From NCBI RefSeq assembly GCF_016905445.1, contig NZ_JAFEXF010000025.1:1-56299 (forward strand): a stretch of DNA of 56,299 nt, given 5' to 3'. The translations under genes and the position numbers were made by a program. Positions 1 to 8,755 of the stretch are shown piece after piece. The stretch comes from Streptomyces sp. G44 (GTDB lineage: Bacteria > Actinomycetota > Actinomycetes > Streptomycetales > Streptomycetaceae). The notes under the pieces were generated by a model. That model saw nothing but the letters and a program-made list of their open reading frames with translations, searched no databases and had not been told where the DNA came from. Numbering within the stretch: position 1 is the stretch's first letter; each line of letters opens with the position of its first letter.

Positions 1-665
1 CGCCGGGCCCGCTCGTCGGCGCGCCCCCGGGCGCCGTACGCGGCGAGGTCGACCGCGCCTTGCGTCAAGTCCAGTGCGAGCGCGGCCAGTTCACCTCGGG
101 CGGCCTTCTGCGCGCGGCCCGTACGGCGGGACAGCGCGAGCACCAGGGCGGGCACGCAGAGCCCCGCCACGGCGAGGAACAGGCCGAGCAGGAAGCCCGC
201 CGGGGGCAGCAGCGCCATGGCCGTTCCGGTCGCGGCGACGGCCACCGCGCAGGCGGCCACGGCCGGGAACAGCACCCGCAGCAGCAGATCCTGCGCGGCG
301 TCCACGTCATCGACCAGGCGGGTCATCAGGTCGCCGCCGCGGAAGGCGGGCGTGCCCGCCGGGGCGAGCGGCACCAGGGCCTCGTACACCCGGGTGCGGA
401 AGCCCGCGACGGCCCGCAGCACACCGTCGTGCCCGAGGAGCCGGTCGGCGTAGCGCAGGGCTCCCCGCCCCAGGGCCAGCGCGCGTACGGTCACGATCGC
501 CAGGCTCACGGATGCGATCGGCGGCTGCTCCGCGGCACGGGTGATCAGCCAGGCGGCGGTGGCCATCAGTGCGGCGGCGGCGAGTTCGCTGCCGACCGAC
601 GCGAGCACGGCGGGCAGCAGCCTGCGCCAATGCGGCAGCAGGTGCCGCAGAAGCCGGCCCGTCAC
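1..665 (-). CDS. cydC: CydC, ABC exporter subunit for cytochrome bd assembly (partial, C-terminus off the left edge)
   Basis: The reverse strand is open from a GTG at 665-663 to the window edge, giving about 221 residues with no stop. It starts VTGRLLRHLLPHWRRLLP and continues with alternating hydrophobic segments, including ELAAAALMATAAWLITRAAE, typical of the transmembrane half of CydC. The ATPase half lies outside the window. CydC pairs with CydD as a heterodimeric ABC exporter of glutathione/cysteine needed to mature cytochrome bd. Its GTG overlaps the cydD TGA (GTGA), so translation is probably coupled. From memory, many Streptomyces carry cydC and cydD fused in one ORF; here they are separate. 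Confidence 0.85.
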   Translation of the reverse strand, partial: MTGRLLRHLLPHWRRLLPAVLASVGSELAAAALMATAAWLITRAAEQPPIASVSLAIVTVRALALGRGALRYADRLLGHDGVLRAVAGFRTRVYEALVPLAPAGTPAFRGGDLMTRLVDDVDAAQDLLLRVLFPAVAACAVAVAATGTAMALLPPAGFLLGLFLAVAGLCVPALVLALSRRTGRAQKAARGELAALALDLTQGAVDLAAYGARGRADERAR

Positions 666-2353
666 GACGTCACCAGGCCCTCGGCCGGCCGTACTTGCGG
701 GAGGGCCAGGCCTCCCGCGCGTACCGTCACGATCCGGTCCGCATGTGGCAGCAGACTCGTGCGGTGTGCCACCACGAGCGAGGTCCGGCCGCGCATGAGC
801 GTGACCGTGGCGCGCGTGACGGCGGCCTCGCTCTCGGGATCGAGATGGGCGGTCGGTTCATCGAGGAGCAGAATGGGCGCGTCCTTCAGGAACGCGCGGG
901 CCAGGGCGACCCGTTGGCGCTGCCCGGCGGAGAGCCCCGCCCCGTGCTCGCCGAGCACCGTGTCGTACGCCTGCGGCAGCCGCTCGACGAAGAGATCCGC
1001 CGAGGCCGCCCGCGCCGCCGCCCGCACCTCGGCGTCGCTCGCGTCGGGCCGCCCGAGACGGATGTTGTCCGCGACGGACGCCGCGAACAGATGGGGACGC
1101 TGCGGCACCCACGCCACTTGTGCGCGCCACGCGTCGAGATCGACGTCCGCGAGGTCGGTGCCGTCGGCCTCGACCCGGCCCGACACGGGCGTCACGAAGC
1201 CCAGGAGCAGGGCGAGCAGCGTGGACTTGCCCGCCCCGCTCGGGCCGACGAGCGCCACGTGCTCGCCGGGGCGCACGTCGAGGGACACCTGCCGCAGGGC
1301 GGGCGCGGCCCTGCCGGGGTACTGGACGCTGACCGCGTCGAGGCGCAGGCACGCCGCGTGCGCCGCGGGCACCGGGACGGGAGCGGTCGCGTGCGAGGCG
1401 GGCGTCTCCTCCTCGTCGAGGAGCGCGAAGACCCGTTCGGCCACCGCGACGCCCTCGGCGCCGTCATGGAAGGCGGCGCCCGCCGCGCGCAGCGGCAGGT
1501 ACGCCTCCGGAGCGAGGAACAGCACGGTCAGCGCCGTCCCCAGGTCCAACGCGCCGCCGAGCAGCCGCAGTCCGACGGGCACGGCCACCAGTGCCACGGA
1601 GAGTGTGGCGACCGTCTCCAGGACGAAGGAGGAGAGGAACGCGACGCGCAGCGTCCGCATCGTGGCCCGCCGGTGCGCGTCCGCCATCTCGCCCACCACC
1701 CGGGCCTGGTGTCCCTCGCGTCCGAAGGCGCGCAGCGTCGGCAGCCCGGCGACCACGTCCAGGAAGTGACCGCCGAGGCGCGCCAGCAGCGACCACTGCC
1801 GCGCGGTGCGCCGGGCGGTGTGCAGGCCGACCAGCGCGCCGAACACCGGGATCAGCGGCAGCGTCACGACGACGATCAGCGCCGACGTCCAATCGGTCCA
1901 CGCCAGCCAGGCGACGACCGTCACCGGTACCACCGCGGTGGCCGTCATCGTGGGCAGGTAGCCGGCGACGTACGGGTCCAGGGCGTCGAGGCCCCGGGTG
2001 AGCAGCGTGGCCGTCTCGCCGTGGCGGCGGGCCGCCAGCCGCAGCGGAGCGGTGTGCCGCAACCGGCCGGTGAGGCGCTCCCGCAGGACCCGCTTGGCGT
2101 CGGCCGCGGCGCACTGGGCGAGGGCGCCGCGCGCCAGGGTCAGCAGTGCGCGCAGCGCCATGACGCAGCCCAGCGCGGCCGGCGGGGCGGTCCGGAACCG
2201 CCGCCCGGCGAACCCGTCCGCGAGGATTCCGGCGAGCAGCACCGCCTGGGCCACGACGAGCCCGGCGCCGAGCAGCGCCAGCGTCGCGGACCACGCCATG
2301 TGCCGCCGCAGCGCGGGGACTTCGCGCAGCAGACGACGTTCGGCCGGCTTCAT
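662..2353 (-). CDS. cydD: CydD, ABC exporter permease/ATPase for cytochrome bd assembly
   Basis: The 563-residue protein has an N-terminal membrane domain of roughly 310 residues followed by an ABC ATPase domain. Visible motifs are Walker A (VGPSGAGKST), the signature LSAGQRQRVALARA and Walker B (ILLLDEPTAHLD). Length and domain order match the CydD family. The ATG at 2353 follows GAGGAGAGG. It lies 45 nt after cydB and overlaps cydC by 4 bp, so cydABDC looks like one transcript. The likely role is exporting reduced thiols across the membrane for assembly of the bd oxidase. Confidence 0.93.
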   Translation of the reverse strand: MKPAERRLLREVPALRRHMAWSATLALLGAGLVVAQAVLLAGILADGFAGRRFRTAPPAALGCVMALRALLTLARGALAQCAAADAKRVLRERLTGRLRHTAPLRLAARRHGETATLLTRGLDALDPYVAGYLPTMTATAVVPVTVVAWLAWTDWTSALIVVVTLPLIPVFGALVGLHTARRTARQWSLLARLGGHFLDVVAGLPTLRAFGREGHQARVVGEMADAHRRATMRTLRVAFLSSFVLETVATLSVALVAVPVGLRLLGGALDLGTALTVLFLAPEAYLPLRAAGAAFHDGAEGVAVAERVFALLDEEETPASHATAPVPVPAAHAACLRLDAVSVQYPGRAAPALRQVSLDVRPGEHVALVGPSGAGKSTLLALLLGFVTPVSGRVEADGTDLADVDLDAWRAQVAWVPQRPHLFAASVADNIRLGRPDASDAEVRAAARAASADLFVERLPQAYDTVLGEHGAGLSAGQRQRVALARAFLKDAPILLLDEPTAHLDPESEAAVTRATVTLMRGRTSLVVAHRTSLLPHADRIVTVRAGGLALPQVRPAEGLVTS

Positions 2354-2398
2354 CTCGGTGCCTCTCCTCGATCACGTGGGGGACGCGCTCGTCCGGGT

Positions 2399-3424
2399 TC
2401 AGAAGTAGCTGGGGTGACGGCGGCCCGTCCGCCCCCGGAAGGCCCACCAGCTCCACGCCTGGTAGGCGAGGATCACCGGGACCAGTACGACGCCGAACCA
2501 CGTGAGGATCCGCAACGTCGCTCCGTCCGTGACCGCCTGGCCCATCGTCATGCCACCGCCGGACGCGTCGGTCAGGACGTACGGGTAGTGGCCGGCTCCC
2601 ACGAGCAGCACCGGCAGCACGGCAGCGCAGGACGTGGCCGCGAACGCCCGCACGTGGTGCCCCCGGGCCAGGGCCCACCAGGCACCGCCCAGCGCTGCCG
2701 CGAACAGGGCGGCGAGCACCGCCGAGATCACGCGGTTGTGCATCGAGGCGCCCGCGCCGAAGAGCGTGAGCAGCAGCGGGAGGCAGGCCACGGCTCCGGC
2801 CGCCCGCAGCAGGAGCGCCCCCGACTGCCGTGCCCTGGCGGCCACTTGGGGGCCCGAGCGCAGGGCGACGAAGGCCGCGCCGTGTGCCGCGAAGAGCAGC
2901 GCGGTCGTCACGCCGCAGCCCAGCACGAAGGGTGTCAGCACGTCGCCGGGCCCGATGTGGAAGCTGCCGTCGGCGCGCCGGGGCACGCCGTGGAGCAGCA
3001 GCCCCAGGACGAGCCCCCAGCAGACGGCGGGCAGCGCGCCGCCGAACACGATGAGGGCGTTCCACCCGCGGCGGCCTGCGGCACCGCGGGCGCGGCCGCG
3101 CAGCTGGATCGCGGCGTTGCCGAGGACGAGCCCGGTGAGGATCGCCACGATCAGCGGATACAGACCGGACAGGAGCGTGCCCTCCAGGTGCGGGAACGCG
3201 CCGAAGAGGACACCGGTGAAGGCGACCAACCAGACCTCGTTGCCGAGGAAGAACGGCGCGATGGCGTCGAGTGCGGCGTTCCCGCTCGTGGGCTTCTCCT
3301 CGTGACCGTCGCGGCGGCCGAGGAAGGGGTGCAGCATCTGTGCGCCGTAGTCATAGCCGCCGAGCACGAAGTACCCGGCGAGCAGCAGGCCGAGGAGGGC
3401 CAGCCAGAGGGTCTCCAGAGTCAT
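2399..3424 (-). CDS. cydB: Cytochrome bd ubiquinol oxidase subunit II
   Basis: The 341-residue, highly hydrophobic protein has the CydB N-terminal pattern (LLLAGYFVLGGYDYGAQML) and multiple membrane helices. CydB is the structural partner of the haem-bearing CydA in the quinol-oxidising, oxygen-reducing bd complex. I chose the ATG at 3424 (MTLETLWLALL); a TTG three codons upstream at 3433 would add three residues and cannot be excluded. It lies between cydA (148 nt gap) and cydD (45 nt gap). Confidence 0.92.
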   Translation of the reverse strand: MTLETLWLALLGLLLAGYFVLGGYDYGAQMLHPFLGRRDGHEEKPTSGNAALDAIAPFFLGNEVWLVAFTGVLFGAFPHLEGTLLSGLYPLIVAILTGLVLGNAAIQLRGRARGAAGRRGWNALIVFGGALPAVCWGLVLGLLLHGVPRRADGSFHIGPGDVLTPFVLGCGVTTALLFAAHGAAFVALRSGPQVAARARQSGALLLRAAGAVACLPLLLTLFGAGASMHNRVISAVLAALFAAALGGAWWALARGHHVRAFAATSCAAVLPVLLVGAGHYPYVLTDASGGGMTMGQAVTDGATLRILTWFGVVLVPVILAYQAWSWWAFRGRTGRRHPSYF

Positions 3425-3572
3425 CTCGCTCAACTTTCGGTGGCGGTGGCGGTAGGGGCAGCGGGGGAGGGAAGGGGATGGCGATGGGTGGCGTGCGGCA
3501 GCCGGGCGAGCCAGCCCACCTCACAGACGTGCCTCAGAGGCCGTCTCCCAAGGCCTGCCTCAATGGCCCGCC

Positions 3573-4874
3573 TCAAAGAACCGGCAGCGGCTGCTTCTCG
3601 TCGGCGCTGCCCGCCGGGCCCTCGGGGACATCGTCCGGAAGCGGCTCGGTGGCGCCGAGCTGGGTGGCCCCGGGGCCGCGGAGGGCGAAGCGCGTGATGA
3701 GGGTCCAGTTCGTCACCGCCAGGGCGAGGAAGACGGCGACGAACAAGGCGCAGGACACGAGCAGGGAGGTCCTGCCGACAGGGGAGAGGGCGTCCTCGAC
3801 CGTCAACTCGCCATACACCAGCCACGGTTGGCGTCCGACCTCACGGACGACCCAGCCGCCGACGGAGGCGACGAAGGGGAAAGGGACCATCGCGACCAGG
3901 GTCCAGGAGGCCCATCGCCAGCGCGTCAGACGGTCCTTCCACAGGAGGATGAGGGCGATGAAGGTGATGGTCGAGACCGTGTTGCCGATGATGGTCATGA
4001 CGTCCATCGAGATCCGCACGGTGTCCTGCCAGGGCACGAAGTCGCCCGGCCCGTGCTCCTCGACCAGCCGGGCCTGCACCTCGGCGACACCGCTGTCCTC
4101 CAGCACCGCGTGCTTCATGGGCTGGGTGCGCTCGATGACGGGCCGCTGCATCTCGCCGACGACGACGACGAAGAAGGAGGCGACCGTCGACACCCAGAGC
4201 CCCAGCTTCAGGGAGGTGCGGAAGAGTTCGGTCTCCTTGGTGCGCCGCAGGAAGTGGTACGCGCTCACCCCGGCGACGAAGACACCGCCCGTCGTCAGAG
4301 CGCCCAGCGTGAGGTGGAGGAGGGCGACCAGGGCGCTGGAGTTGGTGAGCAGCGCCCCGAAGTCGGTCAAGTAGGCGGCGCCGTCGCGCACTTCGTGGCC
4401 CACCGGGTGCTGCATGAAGCCGTTCGCGATCAGGATCCAGTACCCGGAGGCGTACGCGGTCAGCGTGACCAGCCAGATGAGCGTGACGTGCACGCCCCCG
4501 CGCAGCCGGCCCCAGCCGAAGATCCACATGCCGAGGAAGGTGGACTCGGCGAAGAAGGCGATGAGGGTCTCCAGCGCCAGCGGGGCCCCGAAGACGTTGC
4601 CCGCGAACTTGCTCAGGCCGCTCCAGCTCAGCCCGAACTGGAACTCCATGACGAGGCCGGTGACGATGCCGACCGCGTAGTTGATGACGTAGAGCTGCCC
4701 CCAGAAGCGGGTGGTGCGCTCCCGGAGGGCTCTGCGGACGGGATCACGGGTGAACACGGCGCGGGTGTGCGTGATCGCCACCAGGGGGACGAGCCCCATG
4801 GTGAGGATCACGAACAGCCAGTGGATGCCGGTCGTGGCCGCGAACTGGAGTCGGGCCAGATCCGCAGCGCTCAT
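3573..4874 (-). CDS. cydA: Cytochrome bd ubiquinol oxidase subunit I
   Basis: The 433-residue CydA begins MSAADLARLQFAATTGIHWL, and the His of the GIHW stretch (residue 18) is a conserved haem ligand position. The diagnostic GRQPW motif is present (VREVGRQPWLVYGELT), as is QHPVGHEV. CydA carries haems b558, b595 and d and oxidises quinol while reducing O2 at low oxygen. The frame is open further upstream to 4988, but the ATG at 4874 matches the family N-terminus and follows an AGGAAGG ribosome site. It is first in the cydABDC operon and divergent from a LysR gene. Confidence 0.95.
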   Translation of the reverse strand: MSAADLARLQFAATTGIHWLFVILTMGLVPLVAITHTRAVFTRDPVRRALRERTTRFWGQLYVINYAVGIVTGLVMEFQFGLSWSGLSKFAGNVFGAPLALETLIAFFAESTFLGMWIFGWGRLRGGVHVTLIWLVTLTAYASGYWILIANGFMQHPVGHEVRDGAAYLTDFGALLTNSSALVALLHLTLGALTTGGVFVAGVSAYHFLRRTKETELFRTSLKLGLWVSTVASFFVVVVGEMQRPVIERTQPMKHAVLEDSGVAEVQARLVEEHGPGDFVPWQDTVRISMDVMTIIGNTVSTITFIALILLWKDRLTRWRWASWTLVAMVPFPFVASVGGWVVREVGRQPWLVYGELTVEDALSPVGRTSLLVSCALFVAVFLALAVTNWTLITRFALRGPGATQLGATEPLPDDVPEGPAGSADEKQPLPVL

Positions 4875-4980
4875 GAGGCGACCTTCCTGGGGGAGGCGAA
4901 CGGCCGTCGCACGGACGGCGGACGCGAACGGGTGCTGAAGGAGACGGTAGGGAGGATTGCTTATGCGTTCCAAGACCGGT

Positions 4981-4995
4981 TCAGTCATGTACTGA
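4981..4995. promoter_or_regulatory. Inverted repeat in the cydA-LysR divergent promoter region
   Basis: TCAGT-catgt-ACTGA is a perfect 5-bp inverted repeat with a 5-nt spacer, located 31 nt before the LysR start and 107 nt before cydA. LysR-type regulators commonly bind short dyads in the gap to their divergent target, so this is a reasonable operator candidate. I saw no full TGTGAAC-N4-GTTCACA-like Rex site in the 151-nt gap. Confidence 0.35.
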
Positions 4996-5025
4996 TGACC
5001 CTGAAGGCATGAGTGAAGGTGGACC

Positions 5026-5994
5026 GTGGATCTCTTGCAGTTGCGCTATTTCCGGACCGTCGCCCGTTACGAGCACATCAGCCGCGCGGCCGAGGAGCTG
5101 CGGATCGCCCAGCCCTCGCTCAGCCGCGCCATCGCGCGCCTGGAGGCCGACCTCGGCTCGGCGCTCTTCGACCGCCAGGGCCGGCGCGTCCGGCTCAACC
5201 AGTACGGCGTGATCTTCCTGCGCCATGTCGACCGCGCCCTGAGCGAGCTGGACGACGGGCGCAGGGCCGTCCGGGAGGCACGTGACACGGGCCTCGGCCG
5301 GGTCAGCGTCGCCTCCGAGACCCTGCTGACGGTCACCCCGCTCCTCGGCCGCTTCCGCGCCGAGCACCCCCGTGCCGACGTACGGCTCTACCAGTCGAAC
5401 GCGGAGGAGATGGACCGTCGGCTGCGCGCCAGGGAGGTCGACTTCTGCGTGGCGTCGCAGCCGCTGAGCGGCACGAACTTCGAGTCGGTCGAGCTGACGC
5501 GGGAGGAAGTGCTGCTCGCCGTGCCCCGCGGGCACTGGCTGGACGGGCGGGAGCGCGTGACCATCCCGGAGATCGCCGATGAACCCTTCGTCTCCACCCG
5601 CGTCGGCCACTGGCAACGCGCGCTCCTGGACCGGCTGTTCGCGGCGGAGGGGCTGACGCCGGTGCTGTCCTGCGAGAGCGACGAACCGGCCGCCAGCCAG
5701 GACATGATCAGCGCGGGCCTGGGCGTCGGTCTCATCCCGGCGGTGTCCCGCCAGGCCGGTACGGAGACGCGCGTCCCCGTCGCCTGGGTGCATGTCGACG
5801 CGCCCGACTGCCGTCGCGTCCTCACCCTCGTGTGGAACCGCGACACCCACTTGTCCGAAGCAGCCCTGACGTTCCGTGAGTTCACGCTCGGCAGGCCGTT
5901 CGTGACACGCCACTTCCCCGAACCGCGCGGCGAGTCGGCTCCCGGCCACGACCTCTCACCGGACGGCAACGCGACGTCGCCCCCGCGCGGGTGA
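5026..5994 (+). CDS. LysR-family transcriptional regulator
   Basis: The 322-residue protein has an N-terminal winged HTH (MDLLQLRYFRTVARYEHISR, then AAEELRIAQPSLSRAIARLE) and a C-terminal LysR substrate-binding domain from about residue 90 to 295. The GTG start at 5026 follows AAGGTGG. It is divergent from cydA with 151 nt between starts, so control of the bd oxidase operon is the simplest guess, but this is inferred from position only. The last residues (GNATSPPRG) are encoded by the left arm of a terminator-like hairpin. Confidence 0.9.
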   Translation: MDLLQLRYFRTVARYEHISRAAEELRIAQPSLSRAIARLEADLGSALFDRQGRRVRLNQYGVIFLRHVDRALSELDDGRRAVREARDTGLGRVSVASETLLTVTPLLGRFRAEHPRADVRLYQSNAEEMDRRLRAREVDFCVASQPLSGTNFESVELTREEVLLAVPRGHWLDGRERVTIPEIADEPFVSTRVGHWQRALLDRLFAAEGLTPVLSCESDEPAASQDMISAGLGVGLIPAVSRQAGTETRVPVAWVHVDAPDCRRVLTLVWNRDTHLSEAALTFREFTLGRPFVTRHFPEPRGESAPGHDLSPDGNATSPPRG

Positions 5995-6010
5995 GAGCGC
6001 GGGGGCGACG
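5975..6010. terminator. Strong hairpin between LysR gene and protease gene
   Basis: CGTCGCCCCCGCGC and GCGCGGGGGCGACG form perfect 14-bp arms around an 8-nt loop. The LysR stop codon (TGA, 5992-5994) lies in the loop. The two flanking genes converge, so this is probably a bidirectional terminator. There is no T-tract, which is usual in this GC range. Confidence 0.75.
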
Positions 6011-6060
6011 GAAGGCGGGGGCGACCGCGGAGGCCGGAGCCGCCCCGGAGCGGACGTCTG

Positions 6061-6804
6061 TCAGACGCCCGCGATGCTCTGGATCCAGGAGCGGTAGGCC
6101 GTCACGTTGGTGTACGCGGTCGTCGTCTGGCGGTCACTGGTGGAGGCGACGCCGACCTGTACGCCGTTGGCCATCATCGGGCCGCCGGAGTCGCCGCCCG
6201 CGGTGATGCCGTCGCCGCGCCGGGCGCAGATGGCCTGGCCCTGGTAGGCGTCGCGGCAGCCGCCGGTCACGACGACGTTGGCGACCTTCAGGAGCCGGGA
6301 CTGGCAGTTGATCTCCGAGCCGCACTGGGAGGTCGCGCCCCAGCCGTACACCTGCACGGTCTGGTTCACCGACACGGAGCCCGGGTTGCCGAGGCGGGCG
6401 TAGGTGCCCGCCACGGAGCGGTCGAGCTTGACCAGGGACAGGTCCGAACCGGAGTGGTTGTAGACGCTGACACCGTTCGCCATGGTGCCGCCGGAGGTCT
6501 GGTCGAGGCTGCCGATGCGGAACGAGAGGCCGCCGCCGCTGACGCAGTGCTTCGCCGTGAGGATCCAGGTGGGGGCGATGATCGAGGCGCTGCACGTTTG
6601 CCGGCCGTTGGAGAAGAGCCGGGCCGCCCAGGGCGCGTTGCTGGCGTAACCGCCGCCGATGATCGGCTGGGGGCCGTTGGCGGACACCGCGGCGGGTGCG
6701 TCGGCGCGCACGCCGGCCGGGCTGTGGGCCGCTGCCGTGGGGGCCAGGCCCAGAACGGCGAGAGCGGTCGCCGCGAGCGCCGGGAGGAGTCTGGATATTC
6801 GCAC
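6061..6804 (-). CDS. Secreted trypsin-like serine protease (S1 family)
   Basis: The 247-residue preproprotein carries a signal peptide (MRISRLLPALAATALAVLGL, ending near APTAAA), a short propeptide, and a mature domain starting near IIGG (about residue 48). The catalytic triad is visible: His86 in TAKHC, Asp121 in SDLSLVKL, Ser206 in GDSGGP. Two upstream ATG-type starts exist (6816 and 6912), but the GTG at 6804 gives a clean signal peptide and sits 6 nt after GGAG. It is a single gene, convergent with the LysR gene. The likely role is extracellular proteolysis. Confidence 0.92.
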   Translation of the reverse strand: MRISRLLPALAATALAVLGLAPTAAAHSPAGVRADAPAAVSANGPQPIIGGGYASNAPWAARLFSNGRQTCSASIIAPTWILTAKHCVSGGGLSFRIGSLDQTSGGTMANGVSVYNHSGSDLSLVKLDRSVAGTYARLGNPGSVSVNQTVQVYGWGATSQCGSEINCQSRLLKVANVVVTGGCRDAYQGQAICARRGDGITAGGDSGGPMMANGVQVGVASTSDRQTTTAYTNVTAYRSWIQSIAGV

Positions 6805-7259
6805 GTTCGTCTCCATTGTGTGGGGATGAGACGTCCTGGATGAGGACGAAGCTGCATACCTATGCAGTGGGAGCGCATGCGTCAGAGGCGGGGTTGCTCG
6901 TGACGCGTGCATGCCATCGCTGGCTTGGGTGAATGTGGCAGAGGAGTCGCCGGCGGCGCAAGAGGTCGGCGCAGGAATTCCGTCGCCTCGCCGGACCGGG
7001 GGTCTCGTAACGCCTGTTTCGCAGTCGACTGGCGGGACTTGGCCTTCAATTGCCCACTTCGTCAGCGTGGGTCAGGAGCTGTCACCGGCCCGGACGGGGT
7101 CGCTCCGGCCGCTGGTCGACGACGCCTCCGCGGGCGGTCGCGAGGTGGCGAGAGGTGTGCGAAGGCCTCTCGTCGACGGAGTGGACGTTCTGTGTAGGGT
7201 TGCGATCTCCCACATGATCAAACAGGTTGTGTGATGAACCATGCCATGGGTGTGCCGCG
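6805..7259. other. Intergenic region upstream of the protease gene
   Basis: About 455 nt lie between the protease start and the end of the isochorismatase lipoprotein gene. Base use is less GC-biased than in the flanking genes. It should hold the protease promoter and the 3' end of the isochorismatase transcript. I found no convincing gene, long inverted repeat or known motif. Confidence 0.5.
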
Positions 7260-7988
7260 CTACTTGATGTCGCGCTGCCGGGGGGCCACGACGCCGAAGC
7301 GGTCCTGGATCGTCGCGAGCGCGGACGCGTGGACCTGCTCGGCGGCGACACCGTCGGGATTGCCGTTGACCGGCAGGGGCCGGGTCGCGGAGGCGTCGCC
7401 CACCACGGTCGGGCGGTAACCGTGGTAGACGGCTCCCTCGGTGGTGAACAGGGTGCACATGTGGGTCATGAATCCGGCGATGATGACGTTCTCGCGGCCG
7501 GTCTTCTTGAGCTCCGCGTCGAGGTCCGTGCCGTGGAAGCCGTTGGGGACGGCCTTCTCGACGACGGCTTCCCCCTCGGCCGGTTCGAGCGCCGGAATGA
7601 TCTGCCCGGCCTCCGACTTGAGGTCGTACCCCTTCTCCACGATGTGGACGACCGGGGTGCCGGCCGTGCGGGCCCGCTTCAGCAGGGCCTTGGCGTTGTC
7701 CACCGACTCGCGCCAGCCGGTGAGTTCCATCGGGCCGTCGGTGTAGACGTTCTGGTAGTCGACGAGGACCAGCGTGGCGTCGGACAGCTTCGCCGGTGTC
7801 TCGTCGAGCCTCATGATCCGGCGCAGCGTCGTGGTGTCCTTCGCGACGTTCCGCTCGGCGGCCGGTGACGGCCTCTTGTCGTCCCGGTCGGTGCGGGCGG
7901 CGGCGTCGGTGTCTCCGCCGCACGCGGTCACGGAGACCGCGAGAAGGGCGGCGGCACCCAGGACGACGAGCGAACGCGGCGGCCTCAT
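7260..7988 (-). CDS. Isochorismatase-family hydrolase with lipoprotein signal
   Basis: The 242-residue protein begins MRPPRSLVVLGAAALLAVSV followed by TAC-GG, a type II signal with lipid-attachment Cys23, so it is probably an extracellular lipoprotein. The rest is an isochorismatase/cysteine hydrolase domain. Candidate triad residues are Asp in LVDYQN, Lys in EKAVPN and Cys in THMC. The start ATG overlaps the upstream gene's TGA (ATGA) and follows AAGGAGAT. The substrate is unknown; members hydrolyse amides such as nicotinamide or vinyl ethers such as isochorismate. A lipoprotein form is unusual. Confidence 0.85.
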   Translation of the reverse strand: MRPPRSLVVLGAAALLAVSVTACGGDTDAAARTDRDDKRPSPAAERNVAKDTTTLRRIMRLDETPAKLSDATLVLVDYQNVYTDGPMELTGWRESVDNAKALLKRARTAGTPVVHIVEKGYDLKSEAGQIIPALEPAEGEAVVEKAVPNGFHGTDLDAELKKTGRENVIIAGFMTHMCTLFTTEGAVYHGYRPTVVGDASATRPLPVNGNPDGVAAEQVHASALATIQDRFGVVAPRQRDIK

Positions 7989-8572
7989 CAGACGATCTCC
8001 TTCTGCGAGGCGGTGACGGCCCCGAACAGGTCGGCGATGGTGGCGAGAGCACCCTGGTGCACCTGGGCGGCGGGGACATCGGTGCCCGCGACGGGCAGCG
8101 AACGGGTGGCGGTGGCGTCGGCGGCGACCGTGGGGCGGTTGCCGTTCAGGAACGCGCCCTGCGCCGTGAACGCGACACACATGTGCGTCATCCACCCCGC
8201 GATGACGACGTCCTGGCCCTCCGTGAGGTGGCTCGCAAGGTCGGTGCCGACGAACGCGTTCGGGACCTGCTTGACGACGACCGGCTCGCCCTCGACGGGG
8301 GCCACCTTCGGGTGGATCCGGCCGATCTCCGCCCGGATGTCGTACGGCGTTCCCTCCCCGCCGTCGTTGACGACGTGCACGATGTTCGTGCCGGCGGCGC
8401 GAGCCCGGGCCAGCAGGTGCGCGGCGGCGTCGAGGGACTGCTCCCAGCCGTCGAGCTCCATCACGCCCCGGGTGTAGGTGTTCTGGAAGTCGATCAGGAT
8501 GAGCGTCGACTCGGCCAGCTTCGCGGGCGCCTGGGCGAATCCGTTCAGCTCGCGCAGCGTGGTTCTGGACAT
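7988..8572 (-). CDS. Isochorismatase-family cysteine hydrolase (cytoplasmic)
   Basis: The 194-residue protein has the same fold and motifs as its downstream neighbour: Asp in LIDFQNTYT, Lys in VVVKQVPN and Cys in GWMTHMCV. It lacks a signal peptide. I chose the ATG at 8572 (MSRTTLRELNGF) with a GAAGG site upstream; longer in-frame starts to 8686 give a low-complexity tail. It overlaps the lipoprotein paralogue by 4 bp, suggesting a duplicated pair in one operon, divergent from a GlxA-type regulator that probably controls them. Confidence 0.88.
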   Translation of the reverse strand: MSRTTLRELNGFAQAPAKLAESTLILIDFQNTYTRGVMELDGWEQSLDAAAHLLARARAAGTNIVHVVNDGGEGTPYDIRAEIGRIHPKVAPVEGEPVVVKQVPNAFVGTDLASHLTEGQDVVIAGWMTHMCVAFTAQGAFLNGNRPTVAADATATRSLPVAGTDVPAAQVHQGALATIADLFGAVTASQKEIV

Positions 8573-8755
8573 GGGGGTGCCGCCTTCGTGTCGTGTGCGG
8601 AAGAGATCACGGCCCGACACCGGCCGGTCCGTGCCGGTCCGGTAGGCCGTGCCCACCACGCTATGAGCCAGCGGCGATGTCAACAATGACGTCTAACATG
8701 CAGATACGGACCTGCGGTTCGGGTGGCACAGCACCGGGCAACACCAGGGGGAAGC

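Noticed and set aside
569..3697. A 1042-codon plus-strand open frame over the cyd genes
   Set aside because: It is antisense to cydC, cydD and cydB, is Arg/Gly/Gln-rich without domains, and arises from the GC-biased third positions of the real genes.
4875..5025. Rex operator upstream of cydA
   Set aside because: No TGTGAAC...GTTCACA-like palindrome could be found by eye; only GAACG fragments are present.
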